DNA of 64,000 nt, from assembly GCA_937890595.1 (NCBI GenBank), contig CALADM010000025.1, positions 1 to 64,000 of the forward strand, written 5' to 3'. Source of the stretch: CAJMNU01 sp905214855. Its GTDB lineage: Bacteria; Bacillota; Clostridia; Lachnospirales; Lachnospiraceae. The notes beneath the pieces are model-generated. The model searched no databases and was not told where the DNA came from. It saw nothing but the letters and a program-made list of their open reading frames with translations. This document shows positions 1-9,073 of the stretch, piece after piece (the stretch's first letter is position 1; the number at the start of each line of letters is the position of its first letter). A program made the translations under genes and the position numbers.

Positions 1-21
1 AAATTGTAGCGTATCATCTAG

Positions 22-46
22 CATATACACATAGGTATATGTTTTT
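22..46 (+). terminator. Rho-independent terminator of an upstream gene
   Basis: A 7-bp stem (CATATAC/GTATATG) with a 6-nt loop is followed directly by five T. It presumably ends a gene lying left of the window. The next gene starts only 18 bp later with no promoter or good Shine-Dalgarno in between, so that gene may depend on read-through. Confidence 0.55.
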
Positions 47-63
47 AGTAGCAGAGCATTAGA

Positions 64-720
64 ATGAGTAAAATTGAACAGTTGATTAAGGAAATAGAGG
101 ACTATATTGATAGCTGTCCGTTCCAGCCTTTGTCTAATAAGGCAAGGATTATTGTAAACAAAGAGGAGCTGGGGGAGCTTTTGGTGGAATTGCGCCTTCG
201 TATCCCAGATGAGATTAAAAAATATCAGAAGATCATCAGCAATCAGGAGGCAATCCTTTCAGATGCAAAAAAGCAGGCATCGAATATGCTGGATGAGGCA
301 ACTGCAAGAAGCAATGATATGTTAAGCCAGGCAGAGATGAAGTTCAATCAGATGATGGCAGATGCAGATGCACAGAGCAGGGAACGTGTGGATAATCATG
401 AGATCATGCAGCAGGTGTATGAGCAGGCAAACCAGATCATGGCGCAGGCGCAGGCACAGGCACAGGAAATGGTGGACAGAGCATCAGAGGATGCGGCAAA
501 TATCCGTCAGGGATCTATTCATTATACAGATGAGATGCTTCGCAGTCTGCAGGCGATCATTAATCATGCAATTGAGACTTCTCAAAACCAGTTTGATACA
601 TATATGGATGCTTTGCGCAATAATTATGAGATTGCAGCATCCAATCGTAAGGAGCTGGCAGGAGGTATGGCACAGGAAGAATCTGCTGAGGGAACACCAG
701 AGCAGGATGCCAATGCATAA
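64..720 (+). CDS. Coiled-coil protein, DivIVA/ATP-synthase-subunit-like
   Basis: This is a 218-residue soluble protein with no signal peptide or membrane segment. Residues about 50-190 are a continuous Ala/Gln/Met/Glu-rich coiled coil. Within it lies a short Gln-Ala tandem stretch (about residues 125-137) encoded by repeated CAGGCG/CAGGCA codons. Similar Lachnospiraceae proteins are usually labelled 'ATPase' or V-ATPase subunit H-like from coiled-coil similarity alone. No nucleotide-binding motif is present, so no enzymatic role can be assigned; a DivIVA-like scaffold is possible. The ribosome binding site is weak. The gene converges on ylbJ. Confidence 0.7.
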   Translation: MSKIEQLIKEIEDYIDSCPFQPLSNKARIIVNKEELGELLVELRLRIPDEIKKYQKIISNQEAILSDAKKQASNMLDEATARSNDMLSQAEMKFNQMMADADAQSRERVDNHEIMQQVYEQANQIMAQAQAQAQEMVDRASEDAANIRQGSIHYTDEMLRSLQAIINHAIETSQNQFDTYMDALRNNYEIAASNRKELAGGMAQEESAEGTPEQDANA

Positions 721-750
721 AGATATGAAATTGGAGTCAGAGAGTTTTGG

Positions 751-1695
751 TCAAAAATGAAATGATAACGTTTTTGATATCCAAAGCCCTAAAATAAAAT
801 AAAGAATGGAAAGTAATGCATGTGCTGTTTTCCAGAAGATACAATGCCGGATCGATAATCCGGCATTTTTCATGACACTTTTTATTTGAAATAATCCGCA
901 AAATCCTCCAAAGACGCAAAAGCATATCATAAAAAGCCATGAAAGTGGTGCAGGTAAGAGGAGAGAAGCGGTATGGATGCCAGTCGTCATCTCCATTATC
1001 CCGGATAAAAACACTTGAAAGGATTGGGGAAGAGGAAGATGGAGAAAAAAAGCGGCAAGAACAGAAAAAAGCATCATATAGCAACCAATCCGGATAAAAA
1101 TAAGAGAACATTCTGAGAGGATTTCATCCAGAGAGGCAGAAGGCTCAAAGGAAAATTTTTTCTCAGAAATAGGTATATTGGAAGAGGTCTTTCCCCTAAA
1201 AAGATAACAATACCAAGATAGGATGGCTAAAGGGAAAAGCGGAGCGTAGACACTGAAAAGGATCAGCCATAAGGGACATAAATTTTTTGTCTGAGATCGA
1301 AGATATCCAAAAAGGAACATGGGACTTGGAAGATTACAGAGGGAAAAAAGAAAACGTCCTTCTAAGGGATGGATGCGATTTTGCTCCATAAAATCGCTGC
1401 AGGTTTTAGTTCCCATGGGATATCCACAAAGCATTCCCGTGAGAAGTGTGTAGACTCCATCTTCACTGATTCTAGTGATACGGCAGAGAAAGGGGGCAAA
1501 TGGTTTGGTAAACAGGCGGTTTGCTCCTGTGAGAACAGCAAGTTTGGAGGCAAACATAAAAGGGAACAGGGTGGGAAGTACAGTTTGAAACCAGAGAAGA
1601 AGTCCGCTGGAAGCTCCCTCAAAGGCAATTTTTGGGAAAAATAATAAACTGCATAAAAAAAAGATAGAAAAACACGAAAATAGGGATTTTTTCAT
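751..1695 (-). CDS. ylbJ: YlbJ/SpoVV-like sporulation membrane protein
   Basis: A 314-residue polytopic membrane protein with the duplicated nucleoside-recognition (gate-like) architecture of YlbJ. Visible signatures are the Trp-Phe-Gln-Thr-Val-Leu-Pro-Thr-Leu-Phe-Pro-Phe stretch near the N-terminus, a Gly-Tyr-Pro-x-Gly motif near the middle of the first half, and a Gly-Gly-Phe-Cys-Gly motif near the C-terminus. In Bacillus subtilis YlbJ (SpoVV) is a sporulation protein needed for dipicolinate transport into the forespore. I chose the ATG at 1695 rather than longer upstream starts because the extra N-terminus is not membrane-like and would overlap the divergent M23 gene. It converges with the gene at 64-720 and diverges from the gene at 1748. 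Confidence 0.8.
   Translation of the reverse strand: MKKSLFSCFSIFFLCSLLFFPKIAFEGASSGLLLWFQTVLPTLFPFMFASKLAVLTGANRLFTKPFAPFLCRITRISEDGVYTLLTGMLCGYPMGTKTCSDFMEQNRIHPLEGRFLFSLCNLPSPMFLFGYLRSQTKNLCPLWLILFSVYAPLFPLAILSWYCYLFRGKTSSNIPISEKKFSFEPSASLDEILSECSLIFIRIGCYMMLFSVLAAFFLHLPLPQSFQVFLSGIMEMTTGIHTASLLLPAPLSWLFMICFCVFGGFCGLFQIKSVMKNAGLSIRHCIFWKTAHALLSILYFILGLWISKTLSFHF
844..870 (+). terminator. Terminator hairpin embedded antisense in ylbJ
   Basis: A perfect 9-bp stem (ATGCCGGAT/ATCCGGCAT) with a 5-nt loop is followed by a run of T on the + strand. It is the only good terminator downstream of the gene at 64-720, yet it lies inside the coding region of the 3' end of ylbJ, about 39 codons before its stop. 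Confidence 0.7.
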
Positions 1696-1747
1696 ATCTG
1701 CCTGAATATATTGTATTTGTACAGTGTATGCAGTGGTAGGCAGGAAC

Positions 1748-2575
1748 ATGAAACATTTAGAAAAATGGAGTATTTGGATCATACTTTTTTTGCTGGTTGT
1801 CTTTTTTGATACCTTGGCAGGAGAATGGCTGCTACAGGATACGGAATATCGTATGTTGTCTGCATATAGTACAGAAAGTGATAGCTTTCGGGCGATGAAA
1901 CTGGGGGAGGCAGTAGCAGCCGCCCCGTCGTTGGACATAAGGCAGATTGCGGCATTAATGGCAGAAAATGGATTTGATCTGACAGGGATTAGGGATCTTT
2001 CTTATGATGACAGTGCATTGCGGCGTAAAAAACCAGTAGAATACCAGAAGTTATGTCAGGCATATACCACAATATTGCAGGATTTGCGATACTTTCCAAT
2101 ACCAGCAAGCACAGATCCTAAAGTTCCGCCGGTTTCTTTTGAAAATTCATGGCAGGAAGAACGTACTTATGGAGGAAAGAGAGGACATGAGGGTTGTGAT
2201 ATTATGGGGATGGAACGCCCCAGAGGATTTTACCCAGTGATCAGTATGTCAGATGGAATTGTGGAAAAGGTAGGATGGCTGGAACAGGGAGGTTGGAGAA
2301 TCGGGATCCGGACACCGAAAGGAGCTTATCTGTATTATGCACATCTTCATTCTTATAGCAGGGAATGGAAAGAAGGAGATGTTGTGGGAGCTGGTGAATG
2401 GTTAGGATTTATGGGAGATTCTGGTTATAGTGCAACACCAGGAACGGTTGGAAATTTTCCCGTACATTTGCATTTAGGGATTTATTTTAAGACAGATCAT
2501 CAGGAAGAATGCAGTGTCAATCCCTATTGGATTCTTAAACATTTCATGAAATTTCAATTAAAATATGCGTATTAA
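1748..2575 (+). CDS. Membrane-anchored M23 family metallopeptidase
   Basis: A 275-residue protein with one N-terminal transmembrane segment (about residues 8-26) and a C-terminal LytM/M23 domain. The zinc-site motifs are visible: HxxxD in GHEGCDIMG, a histidine in YAHLHSY, and the HxH motif in VHLHLGIYF. M23 enzymes are extracellular peptidoglycan endopeptidases, so cell-wall remodelling is likely. Because ylbJ is divergent from it, a sporulation role (SpoIIQ-like) is possible but unproven. The ATG at 1748 is preferred over 1724 because an AGGCAGG ribosome binding site precedes it and the hydrophobic segment then starts close to the N-terminus. Confidence 0.88.
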   Translation: MKHLEKWSIWIILFLLVVFFDTLAGEWLLQDTEYRMLSAYSTESDSFRAMKLGEAVAAAPSLDIRQIAALMAENGFDLTGIRDLSYDDSALRRKKPVEYQKLCQAYTTILQDLRYFPIPASTDPKVPPVSFENSWQEERTYGGKRGHEGCDIMGMERPRGFYPVISMSDGIVEKVGWLEQGGWRIGIRTPKGAYLYYAHLHSYSREWKEGDVVGAGEWLGFMGDSGYSATPGTVGNFPVHLHLGIYFKTDHQEECSVNPYWILKHFMKFQLKYAY

Positions 2576-2652
2576 ATGTTCAAGAGATTAAAAATATGCT
2601 ACAATAAAATGAAGTAGCTTTGAGCTGCAAAATTTCGAGGGGTGAAAATTTT

Positions 2653-3519
2653 ATGGAGACACAGATCTGGAAAGAACGTCTGATGCCTTATGAACTGGCG
2701 GTAGAAGAATTGCTGGTAAAGTTCCGTCATATCATTAAGGAATATCAGAATCTGGGAATGTATTCCCCGATCGAGCAGGTTAAGGGACGTGTAAAACGTT
2801 CCTCTAGTATTATTGATAAGGCATATCGTAAAAATATTCCGCTTGATACTTGTAAGTTGGAAGAGGCAATGGATGATATTGCAGGAATCCGTATTATATG
2901 TCAGTTTGTAGATGATATTGAGGCTGTAGTGAATATTATACATAACCGCAGTGATATGAAAGTGATACGGGAGCAGGATTATATCAAAAATCAAAAAAGC
3001 AGTGGATACCGCAGTTATCATATTACGGTGGAGTATGAGGTAGAGACGATCAATGGGCAGGTGAAGCTGCCAGTAGAGATTCAGATCCGAACATTAGCAA
3101 TGAATTTTTGGGCGGTGATTGAACATTCTTTACAATATAAATACCAAGGAGAACTACCGAACCACATTCGTGAGCGGATCTTAAAAGCCGCAGAGGCGGT
3201 CGTGTCTCTGGATGAGGAGATGTCTTCTATCCGAGATGAGGTTATGGATGCACAGCACATGTTTAGAGAAAAAGCAAATATGGTAGAGAATATTTTAAAT
3301 GTGTTAGAAAAAGTACATGGACAGCTTTTGGAGGATGAATATCAAAGAATCCATGAGAAATTTTTCCAGATCTATCAAACAGGAGACATGTTGGATCTGG
3401 CTGATTTCAATAAGAATATCAATCAGTTAGATGAACTTCTCCAACAGAGAGAAAATAAATTACAAAAGAAAAAACAGATGGAAAGGGACGGACAGGATGA
3501 ATCTTCCAGAACAATATAA
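2653..3519 (+). CDS. Small alarmone synthetase, RelP/RelQ-like
   Basis: A 288-residue protein with a RelA/SpoT synthetase domain and no HD hydrolase, TGS or ACT domain, which marks a small alarmone synthetase making (p)ppGpp from ATP and GTP/GDP. Family signatures are DDIAGIRIIC, KSSGYRSYH, VEIQIRTLAMNFWA and EHSLQYKY. The C-terminal third is a charged helical region resembling the oligomerisation helices of RelQ-type enzymes, but longer. The ATG at 2653 follows a GGGGTG ribosome binding site. The 3' end overlaps the next gene by 23 bp, suggesting translational coupling with an rRNA methyltransferase. Confidence 0.9.
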   Translation: METQIWKERLMPYELAVEELLVKFRHIIKEYQNLGMYSPIEQVKGRVKRSSSIIDKAYRKNIPLDTCKLEEAMDDIAGIRIICQFVDDIEAVVNIIHNRSDMKVIREQDYIKNQKSSGYRSYHITVEYEVETINGQVKLPVEIQIRTLAMNFWAVIEHSLQYKYQGELPNHIRERILKAAEAVVSLDEEMSSIRDEVMDAQHMFREKANMVENILNVLEKVHGQLLEDEYQRIHEKFFQIYQTGDMLDLADFNKNINQLDELLQQRENKLQKKKQMERDGQDESSRTI

Positions 3520-4873
3520 AGAAAAAATGAAAGCCTTATTGGGGGAGGAAGAATTTTCAGACTATCTGGCTTGCATGGAACAGAAAAACCGACCAGGACT
3601 TCGGGTAAATCGTTTGAAAATCACCAGAGATGAATTGAGAGAAATGATGAAACAGTCATTTTGGCAGGTTGCATGGATTCCGGATGGGCTTTGTTATGAG
3701 GAGGAATGCCAGCCAGCAAAACATCCATATTATTATGCGGGACTATATTATCTGCAGGAGCCAAGTGCCATGACTCCTGCTTTTGTGCTGTCTGTAAAAC
3801 CAGGAGACAAGGTACTGGATCTTTGTGCAGCACCAGGAGGGAAGAGTACGGCACTGGCAGGGGCATTGCAGGGGGAAGGGGTATTGTATTCCAATGATAT
3901 CAGCCCTTCCCGTTGTCATGCACTTTTAAAGAATCTGGAACTTTGTGGTGCTAGAAATATCTGTGTCAGCAGTGAGAGCCCTTTGAAGCTGTCAGAATAT
4001 TTTGAAGGTTATTTTGATAAGATTCTGGTAGATGCCCCGTGTTCTGGAGAGGGAATGTTTCGAAAAGATCCAGATATGGTAGCAAGTTGGGAAAAACGTG
4101 GACCAGAAAGTTATATCCCTATTCAGAGGGAGATCTTAACTCAGGCTGTTTGTATGTTAAAACCAGGAGGCGAACTTCTGTATTCTACTTGTACCTTTGA
4201 TGAGGGGGAGGATGAGGGGAATGTTCGATGGCTTCTTCAAGAGTTTCCAGAGATGAAGATCGATCCGATCGCACCTTTTGAAGGTGCACAGCAGGGGATT
4301 GGTTTAAGTGGATGTCTTCGGCTATATCCGCATAAGATTGCGGGAGAAGGACATTTTTTGGCAAAATTAAAGAAACAAGAACAGAAAAAAGAGGAGAAAA
4401 GCGATCTAGGAAAAAGGAGAAAAGAGAAAAAAATGGAATTAAAACCATTTTTTCATGCTGGATTGTTTGAATTTTTTGAGGATATTTCATGGAAGTTAGA
4501 TAAGAACCATTTGTTTGAAAAACAAGGAGCTGTTTATCTTTTGCCGGATGGATTGGAGATCCAGAAAGGTATCCGGTATCTTAGAACAGGCTTATATTTG
4601 GGAGAAGTAAAAAAAGATCGATTTGAGCCTTCACAGGCACTTGCAATGGCATTGAAACCCGGAGAATATGCGAATACCTGTTCATTTTCCTGTGACGATG
4701 AGAGAGTTGTGCGTTATTTAAAAGGAGAAACTGTGGCTCTTAGAGCAGATGAGGCAGACAGATTGAAAAAAGGATGGTGTCTGGTAGCAGTGGATGGTTT
4801 TCCACTAGGATTTGCCAAGGTTTCCTCTCAGACATTGAAGAATAAATATTATCCCGGATGGCGGTGGCAGTGA
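3497..4873 (+). CDS. RsmF/NOL1-type rRNA cytosine-C5 methyltransferase
   Basis: A 458-residue SAM-dependent methyltransferase of the NOL1/NOP2/Sun family. It has the SAM-binding motif DLCAAPGGKS and the two catalytic-cysteine motifs APCSGEGMFRK and YSTCTF. After a lysine-rich linker (about residues 300-325) comes an RsmF-type C-terminal RNA-binding domain. The expected activity is m5C formation in 16S rRNA. The start at 3497 lies inside the preceding alarmone synthetase gene. The stop overlaps the start of the pseudouridine synthase by one base, giving a tightly packed RNA-modification operon. Confidence 0.9.
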   Translation: MNLPEQYKEKMKALLGEEEFSDYLACMEQKNRPGLRVNRLKITRDELREMMKQSFWQVAWIPDGLCYEEECQPAKHPYYYAGLYYLQEPSAMTPAFVLSVKPGDKVLDLCAAPGGKSTALAGALQGEGVLYSNDISPSRCHALLKNLELCGARNICVSSESPLKLSEYFEGYFDKILVDAPCSGEGMFRKDPDMVASWEKRGPESYIPIQREILTQAVCMLKPGGELLYSTCTFDEGEDEGNVRWLLQEFPEMKIDPIAPFEGAQQGIGLSGCLRLYPHKIAGEGHFLAKLKKQEQKKEEKSDLGKRRKEKKMELKPFFHAGLFEFFEDISWKLDKNHLFEKQGAVYLLPDGLEIQKGIRYLRTGLYLGEVKKDRFEPSQALAMALKPGEYANTCSFSCDDERVVRYLKGETVALRADEADRLKKGWCLVAVDGFPLGFAKVSSQTLKNKYYPGWRWQ

Positions 4874-5577
4874 TGGAGAAAAAAATGAGATTAGATAAAT
4901 TTTTGACAGAGATGGGGATGGGGAGCAGAAGTCAGGTGAAAGAGGCAGTAAGAGCCGGACGTATTGTCAGAAATGGTATAGTGTGCCGTAAAGCAGATGA
5001 AAAAGTAGACTTGGAGAAGGATATCATCTTGTTTGATGGAAAGGAGATAACCTATGTTGAAATGGAATACTATATGCTTTATAAGCCACAAGGCGTTGTA
5101 TCAGCAACTGAGGATGCCCGTTATCCAACTGTTTTAGATCTGATCTTAGATAAGAAAAGAAAGGATTTATTTCCTGTAGGGAGATTGGATCTGGATACTG
5201 AGGGGCTTTTACTCATCACAAACGATGGAGATTTGGCTCACCGTCTACTTGCACCCAAAAAACATGTAGATAAAGTATATGAAGCTGTGATTGAGGGAAA
5301 TCTTCCAATGGATGCTGTAAAGCAATTTGAGGAAGGGATTTGTTTAGAGGATGGGACAAAGACTCTCCCAGCCCGTTTGGAGATCATTGAGAGCCATAGG
5401 ATACGTTTGACTCTGCATGAGGGAAAATTTCATCAGGTTAAGCGGATGATGGAAGCAGTGGGATGCCATGTAACATATTTAAAACGTATTTCTATGGGAA
5501 GTTTGAAGTTAGATCCTAATCTAAAACCAGGAGAGTACAGACCACTTACCAAGGAAGAAAGAGATAGGTTAGGATAG
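4873..5577 (+). CDS. RsuA-family 16S rRNA pseudouridine synthase
   Basis: A 234-residue protein with an N-terminal S4 RNA-binding domain (about residues 5-60) followed by the RsuA/RluB catalytic domain. The catalytic aspartate lies in GRLDLDTEGLLL, and KFHQVKRMM is the conserved C-terminal motif. It should isomerise uridine to pseudouridine in rRNA. The ATG at 4873 overlaps the upstream TGA and follows a GGTGG-like ribosome binding site; an in-frame ATG at 4858 is less likely. Confidence 0.9.
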   Translation: MEKKMRLDKFLTEMGMGSRSQVKEAVRAGRIVRNGIVCRKADEKVDLEKDIILFDGKEITYVEMEYYMLYKPQGVVSATEDARYPTVLDLILDKKRKDLFPVGRLDLDTEGLLLITNDGDLAHRLLAPKKHVDKVYEAVIEGNLPMDAVKQFEEGICLEDGTKTLPARLEIIESHRIRLTLHEGKFHQVKRMMEAVGCHVTYLKRISMGSLKLDPNLKPGEYRPLTKEERDRLG

Positions 5578-5617
5578 AGGGATGTATTCCAAAGAAGAGG
5601 CAAAAGGAGTGGATAGA

Positions 5618-6280
5618 ATGGATCATCTAACAGGAAAAAAAGCTGTGATTTTTGATCTGGACGGAACTCTTGTAGATTCTATGTGGATGTGGAAAGAAAT
5701 CGATATAGAATACTTGGGAAGATTTGGGCTTTCCTGCCCAGATGACCTGCAAAAAGAGATTGAGGGAATGGGATTTACAGAGACTGCGCAGTATTTTAAA
5801 ACCCGTTTTCAGATTCCAGACAGTATAGAACAGATTAAGGCTGACTGGGTAGAGATGTCATTGGAGAAGTATAAGAATGAAGTGGGGCTAAAGTCTGGAG
5901 CAGCGGAATTTCTGGATTATTTAAAGAGAAAGGGAATTCAGATGGGAATTGCGACAAGCAATGGTCGTGAGATGGTAGATGCAGTGCTGCAAGCTCTTGG
6001 AATTTCCTCTTATTTTGCAAATGTGACGATCGCATGTGAAGTAGCAGCAGGGAAACCAGCACCGGACATTTATCTGCATGTGGCAGATAAGCTGGGGGTT
6101 ATTCCAAGTGAGTGTTTGGTTTTTGAAGATGTACCTGCCGGAATTTTAGCTGGAAAACGTGCCGGTATGCAGGTGATCGCTGTACAGGATACGTTTTCTT
6201 GTGGGATGGAAAGAGAAAAACGAGAACTTGCCGATGGTTGGATTGAAGATTACTATGAGATGCAAAAAGCAACAGAATGA
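5618..6280 (+). CDS. HAD-superfamily phosphatase, beta-phosphoglucomutase-like
   Basis: A 220-residue HAD hydrolase. Motif I is FDLDGTLVDS with the nucleophile and acid/base aspartates, motif II is the ATSNG segment, motif III is the lysine in GKPAPD, and motif IV is VFEDVPAG. A helical cap lies between motif I and motif II. This subgroup covers phosphoglycolate phosphatase and beta-phosphoglucomutase-like enzymes, and the substrate cannot be read from sequence. The ATG at 5618 is placed behind an AAGGAG ribosome binding site; the longer in-frame start at 5582 lacks one. It overlaps the YgiQ gene by 4 bp at the latter's earliest start. Confidence 0.88.
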   Translation: MDHLTGKKAVIFDLDGTLVDSMWMWKEIDIEYLGRFGLSCPDDLQKEIEGMGFTETAQYFKTRFQIPDSIEQIKADWVEMSLEKYKNEVGLKSGAAEFLDYLKRKGIQMGIATSNGREMVDAVLQALGISSYFANVTIACEVAAGKPAPDIYLHVADKLGVIPSECLVFEDVPAGILAGKRAGMQVIAVQDTFSCGMEREKRELADGWIEDYYEMQKATE

Positions 6281-8250
6281 AACGGAGCAGAATGATGAGA
6301 CAGAATTTTTTACCAATGACACAAGAAGAAATGAGAGAAAGAGGATGGGAACAGTGTGACTTCGTCTATGTGATCGGGGATGCGTATGTGGACCATCCTT
6401 CTTTTGGACCTGCGATTATCAGTAGGGTTTTGGAATCAAGAGGATATCGTGTGGGAATTGTGGCGCAGCCTGACTGGAAGAATCCAGAAAGTATATCGAT
6501 ATTGGGGAAACCAAGACTTGGTTTTTTGGTGTCGGCAGGAAATATGGATTCGATGGTCAATCATTATACCGTTTCAAAGAAACGCCGCAGGGAAGATATG
6601 TATACTCCAGGGGGTGTGATGGGAAAACGACCAGATTATGCAGCGGTTGTATATTCTAATCTGATCCGATCGGTGTATAAAGAAACACCCATTATCTTAG
6701 GCGGGATTGAAGCCAGTCTTCGCAGATTGGCACATTATGATTACTGGTCTAATAAAGTAAAGAGATCGATTCTTCTGGACTCGCAGGCAGATCTGATCTC
6801 TTATGGAATGGGAGAACATTCTATTGTAGAGATCGCAGATGCTTTAGATGCTGGGATAGATGTAAGAGATATTACTTATATTGCAGGAACTGTATTTAGG
6901 ACAAAGAATTTGGATCTTATCTACGATGGCATGGAATTGCCATCTTTTGAACAGATACGCGAAGATAAAAAACAATATGCAAAAAGTTTTTATACTCAAT
7001 ATTCTAATACAGACCCTTTTTCTGGAAAACGTCTGATTGAATTATATGAAAAGGATCATGTCTATGTTATTCAAAATCCCCCAGCTATGCCATTGACACA
7101 GATGGAGATGGATGATGTCTATGCACTTCCCTATATGAGAACTTATCATCCTTCTTATGAGGCAGCAGGGGGTGTCCCTGCAATCAAGGAGATAAAATTC
7201 AGTCTGATCAGCAACCGGGGATGTTTTGGTGGATGTAGTTTTTGTGCATTGACATTTCATCAGGGGCGTATTGTACAGACCAGAAGTCATGAATCTATTG
7301 TAGAAGAGGCGAAGATGCTGACAAAAGAGCCAGATTTTAAAGGTTATATTCATGATGTCGGTGGTCCTACTGCGAATTTTAGAGCACCAGCTTGTCAGAA
7401 ACAGATGACGAAAGGCGTGTGTCCGAATAAACAGTGTCTATTTCCAAAACCATGTGAACGCCTTCAGGCAGATCATTCAGACTATGTTCTTCTTCTTAGA
7501 AAATTGCGGGAGATTCCAGGGGTAAAAAAGGTGTTTATTCGTTCTGGGATCCGTTTTGATTATCTTCTGGCTGACAAAAAACAGGACTTTTTGAGGGAAC
7601 TTTGCAAGTATCATGTTAGTGGACAGCTTAAAGTAGCACCAGAACATGTGGCTGATCAGGTATTGAAGTATATGGGAAAACCATCCAATCAGGTATACCA
7701 GAAATTTATGAAAGAATATGAAAAAATGAACCAAAATCTGGGATTGAAGCAGTATCTAGTTCCTTACCTGATGTCTTCTCATCCTGGTTCTACAATGAAA
7801 GAGGCAATTGAGATGGCGGAATATTTAAGAGATCTAGGCTATATGCCAGAACAGGTTCAGGATTTTTATCCTACCCCATCTACGATCTCTACCTGTATGT
7901 ATTATACAGGGTATGACCCAAGAACAATGCAGCCAGTGTATGTGCCAATAAACCCACATGAAAAGGCTATGCAGAGAGCTCTGATCCAGTACCGTGACCC
8001 TAAGAATTATGAACTGGTAAAAGAAGCACTTTTGCGTGAGGGAAGGGATGATCTGATCGGATTTGGACCAGAATGTCTGATCACACCAAGACCTATGAAA
8101 ATCATGGGAGAGAAAAAGGGAAAAAATAGGCAAAGACAGCAGAGAGATCCAGAAAAACAGAATTTAAAAAAAGACATACAAAAAAGAAAGAATCCAAAAG
8201 AGAAACAAAAGGTTGGAAATGGAAAGAAAAGAAAGAATGACAGAGCATGA
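6277..8250 (+). CDS. YgiQ family radical SAM protein
   Basis: A 657-residue protein with the YgiQ architecture: an N-terminal domain and a central radical-SAM core with the cluster-binding motif CFGGCSFC (CxxxCxxC, about residues 313-320). A lysine-rich, low-complexity tail lies from about residue 610. The biochemical function of YgiQ proteins is not settled. An ATG at 6277 overlaps the upstream stop, but ATGs at 6292 and 6295 sit better behind a GGAG at 6284, so the true protein may be about five residues shorter. Confidence 0.88.
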   Translation: MKRSRMMRQNFLPMTQEEMRERGWEQCDFVYVIGDAYVDHPSFGPAIISRVLESRGYRVGIVAQPDWKNPESISILGKPRLGFLVSAGNMDSMVNHYTVSKKRRREDMYTPGGVMGKRPDYAAVVYSNLIRSVYKETPIILGGIEASLRRLAHYDYWSNKVKRSILLDSQADLISYGMGEHSIVEIADALDAGIDVRDITYIAGTVFRTKNLDLIYDGMELPSFEQIREDKKQYAKSFYTQYSNTDPFSGKRLIELYEKDHVYVIQNPPAMPLTQMEMDDVYALPYMRTYHPSYEAAGGVPAIKEIKFSLISNRGCFGGCSFCALTFHQGRIVQTRSHESIVEEAKMLTKEPDFKGYIHDVGGPTANFRAPACQKQMTKGVCPNKQCLFPKPCERLQADHSDYVLLLRKLREIPGVKKVFIRSGIRFDYLLADKKQDFLRELCKYHVSGQLKVAPEHVADQVLKYMGKPSNQVYQKFMKEYEKMNQNLGLKQYLVPYLMSSHPGSTMKEAIEMAEYLRDLGYMPEQVQDFYPTPSTISTCMYYTGYDPRTMQPVYVPINPHEKAMQRALIQYRDPKNYELVKEALLREGRDDLIGFGPECLITPRPMKIMGEKKGKNRQRQQRDPEKQNLKKDIQKRKNPKEKQKVGNGKKRKNDRA

Positions 8251-8266
8251 CACAAAGGAGAGTAGT

Positions 8267-9028
8267 ATGAGGATTGCAGTGGTAACTGGTGCTTCATCAG
8301 GGATGGGGAGAGAATGTGCTATTCAGCTTGCAGACCGTTTTTCCGGTCTGGAAGAAATCTGGCTGGTCGCAAGGAGGCTGGATAAATTAAAAGATCTGGA
8401 GAGAGAACTTCCGGTTCCAGTCCGTTGTTTTGCATTAAACCTCTCAGATGAAACTTCTTTTTCTGTGTTGGAAGAAACGTTACAAGAAGAAAAACCAAAT
8501 GTAAAATGGCTTGTGAATGCAGCAGGGTTTGGCTATATCGGAAAAGTTGGGGAAGTCAGCAGACAGCGCACACAGGGAATGGTAGATGTCAACTGTCGTG
8601 CCTTAGTTGGGATGACACAGATCATACTTCCGTATATATCAGATAACAGCAGGATTTTGCAATTTGCATCTGCGGCTGCTTTTTTGCCACAGCCGGGGTT
8701 TGCAGTGTATGCAGCAACAAAATCGTTTGTGCTGAGCTATTCTAGGGCATTGGGGGCAGAACTTGCTTCCAGAAACATTGTGGTGACAGCAGTTTGTCCC
8801 GGACCTGTCAAGACCGAATTTTTTGATCTTGCAGAGCAGACTGGGAAAGTTGCCTTGTATAAAAGGCTGGTTATGGCAAATCCAAGAAAAGTCGTTTCGA
8901 AAGCGGTAAGAGAATGTATGATGGGAAAAGAAGTGTCCGTATATGGGATATGGATGCAGGCATTCTGGATTTTGGCAAAGATCCTGCCACATACATGGCT
9001 TCTTCGAATCATGCGCTGGTTGGCATAG
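8267..9028 (+). CDS. Short-chain dehydrogenase/reductase
   Basis: A 253-residue classical SDR with the nucleotide-binding motif TGASSGMG, the NAAG structural motif, a catalytic serine in the SAAAF segment, and YxxxK in YAATK. It is a soluble NAD(P)-dependent oxidoreductase of unknown substrate. The ATG at 8267 has a strong AAAGGAG ribosome binding site; the longer reading start overlaps the YgiQ gene and adds a non-conserved N-terminus. Confidence 0.87.
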   Translation: MRIAVVTGASSGMGRECAIQLADRFSGLEEIWLVARRLDKLKDLERELPVPVRCFALNLSDETSFSVLEETLQEEKPNVKWLVNAAGFGYIGKVGEVSRQRTQGMVDVNCRALVGMTQIILPYISDNSRILQFASAAAFLPQPGFAVYAATKSFVLSYSRALGAELASRNIVVTAVCPGPVKTEFFDLAEQTGKVALYKRLVMANPRKVVSKAVRECMMGKEVSVYGIWMQAFWILAKILPHTWLLRIMRWLA

Positions 9029-9073
9029 ATGTAGCAATAGGAACAGACAGAAGTAGAAATGAGGAAGAAACAA

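Noticed and set aside
425..480. Gln-Ala coding repeat as a possible CRISPR or microsatellite
   Set aside because: It is a short in-frame CAGGCN run in a coiled coil without spacers, explained by protein composition.
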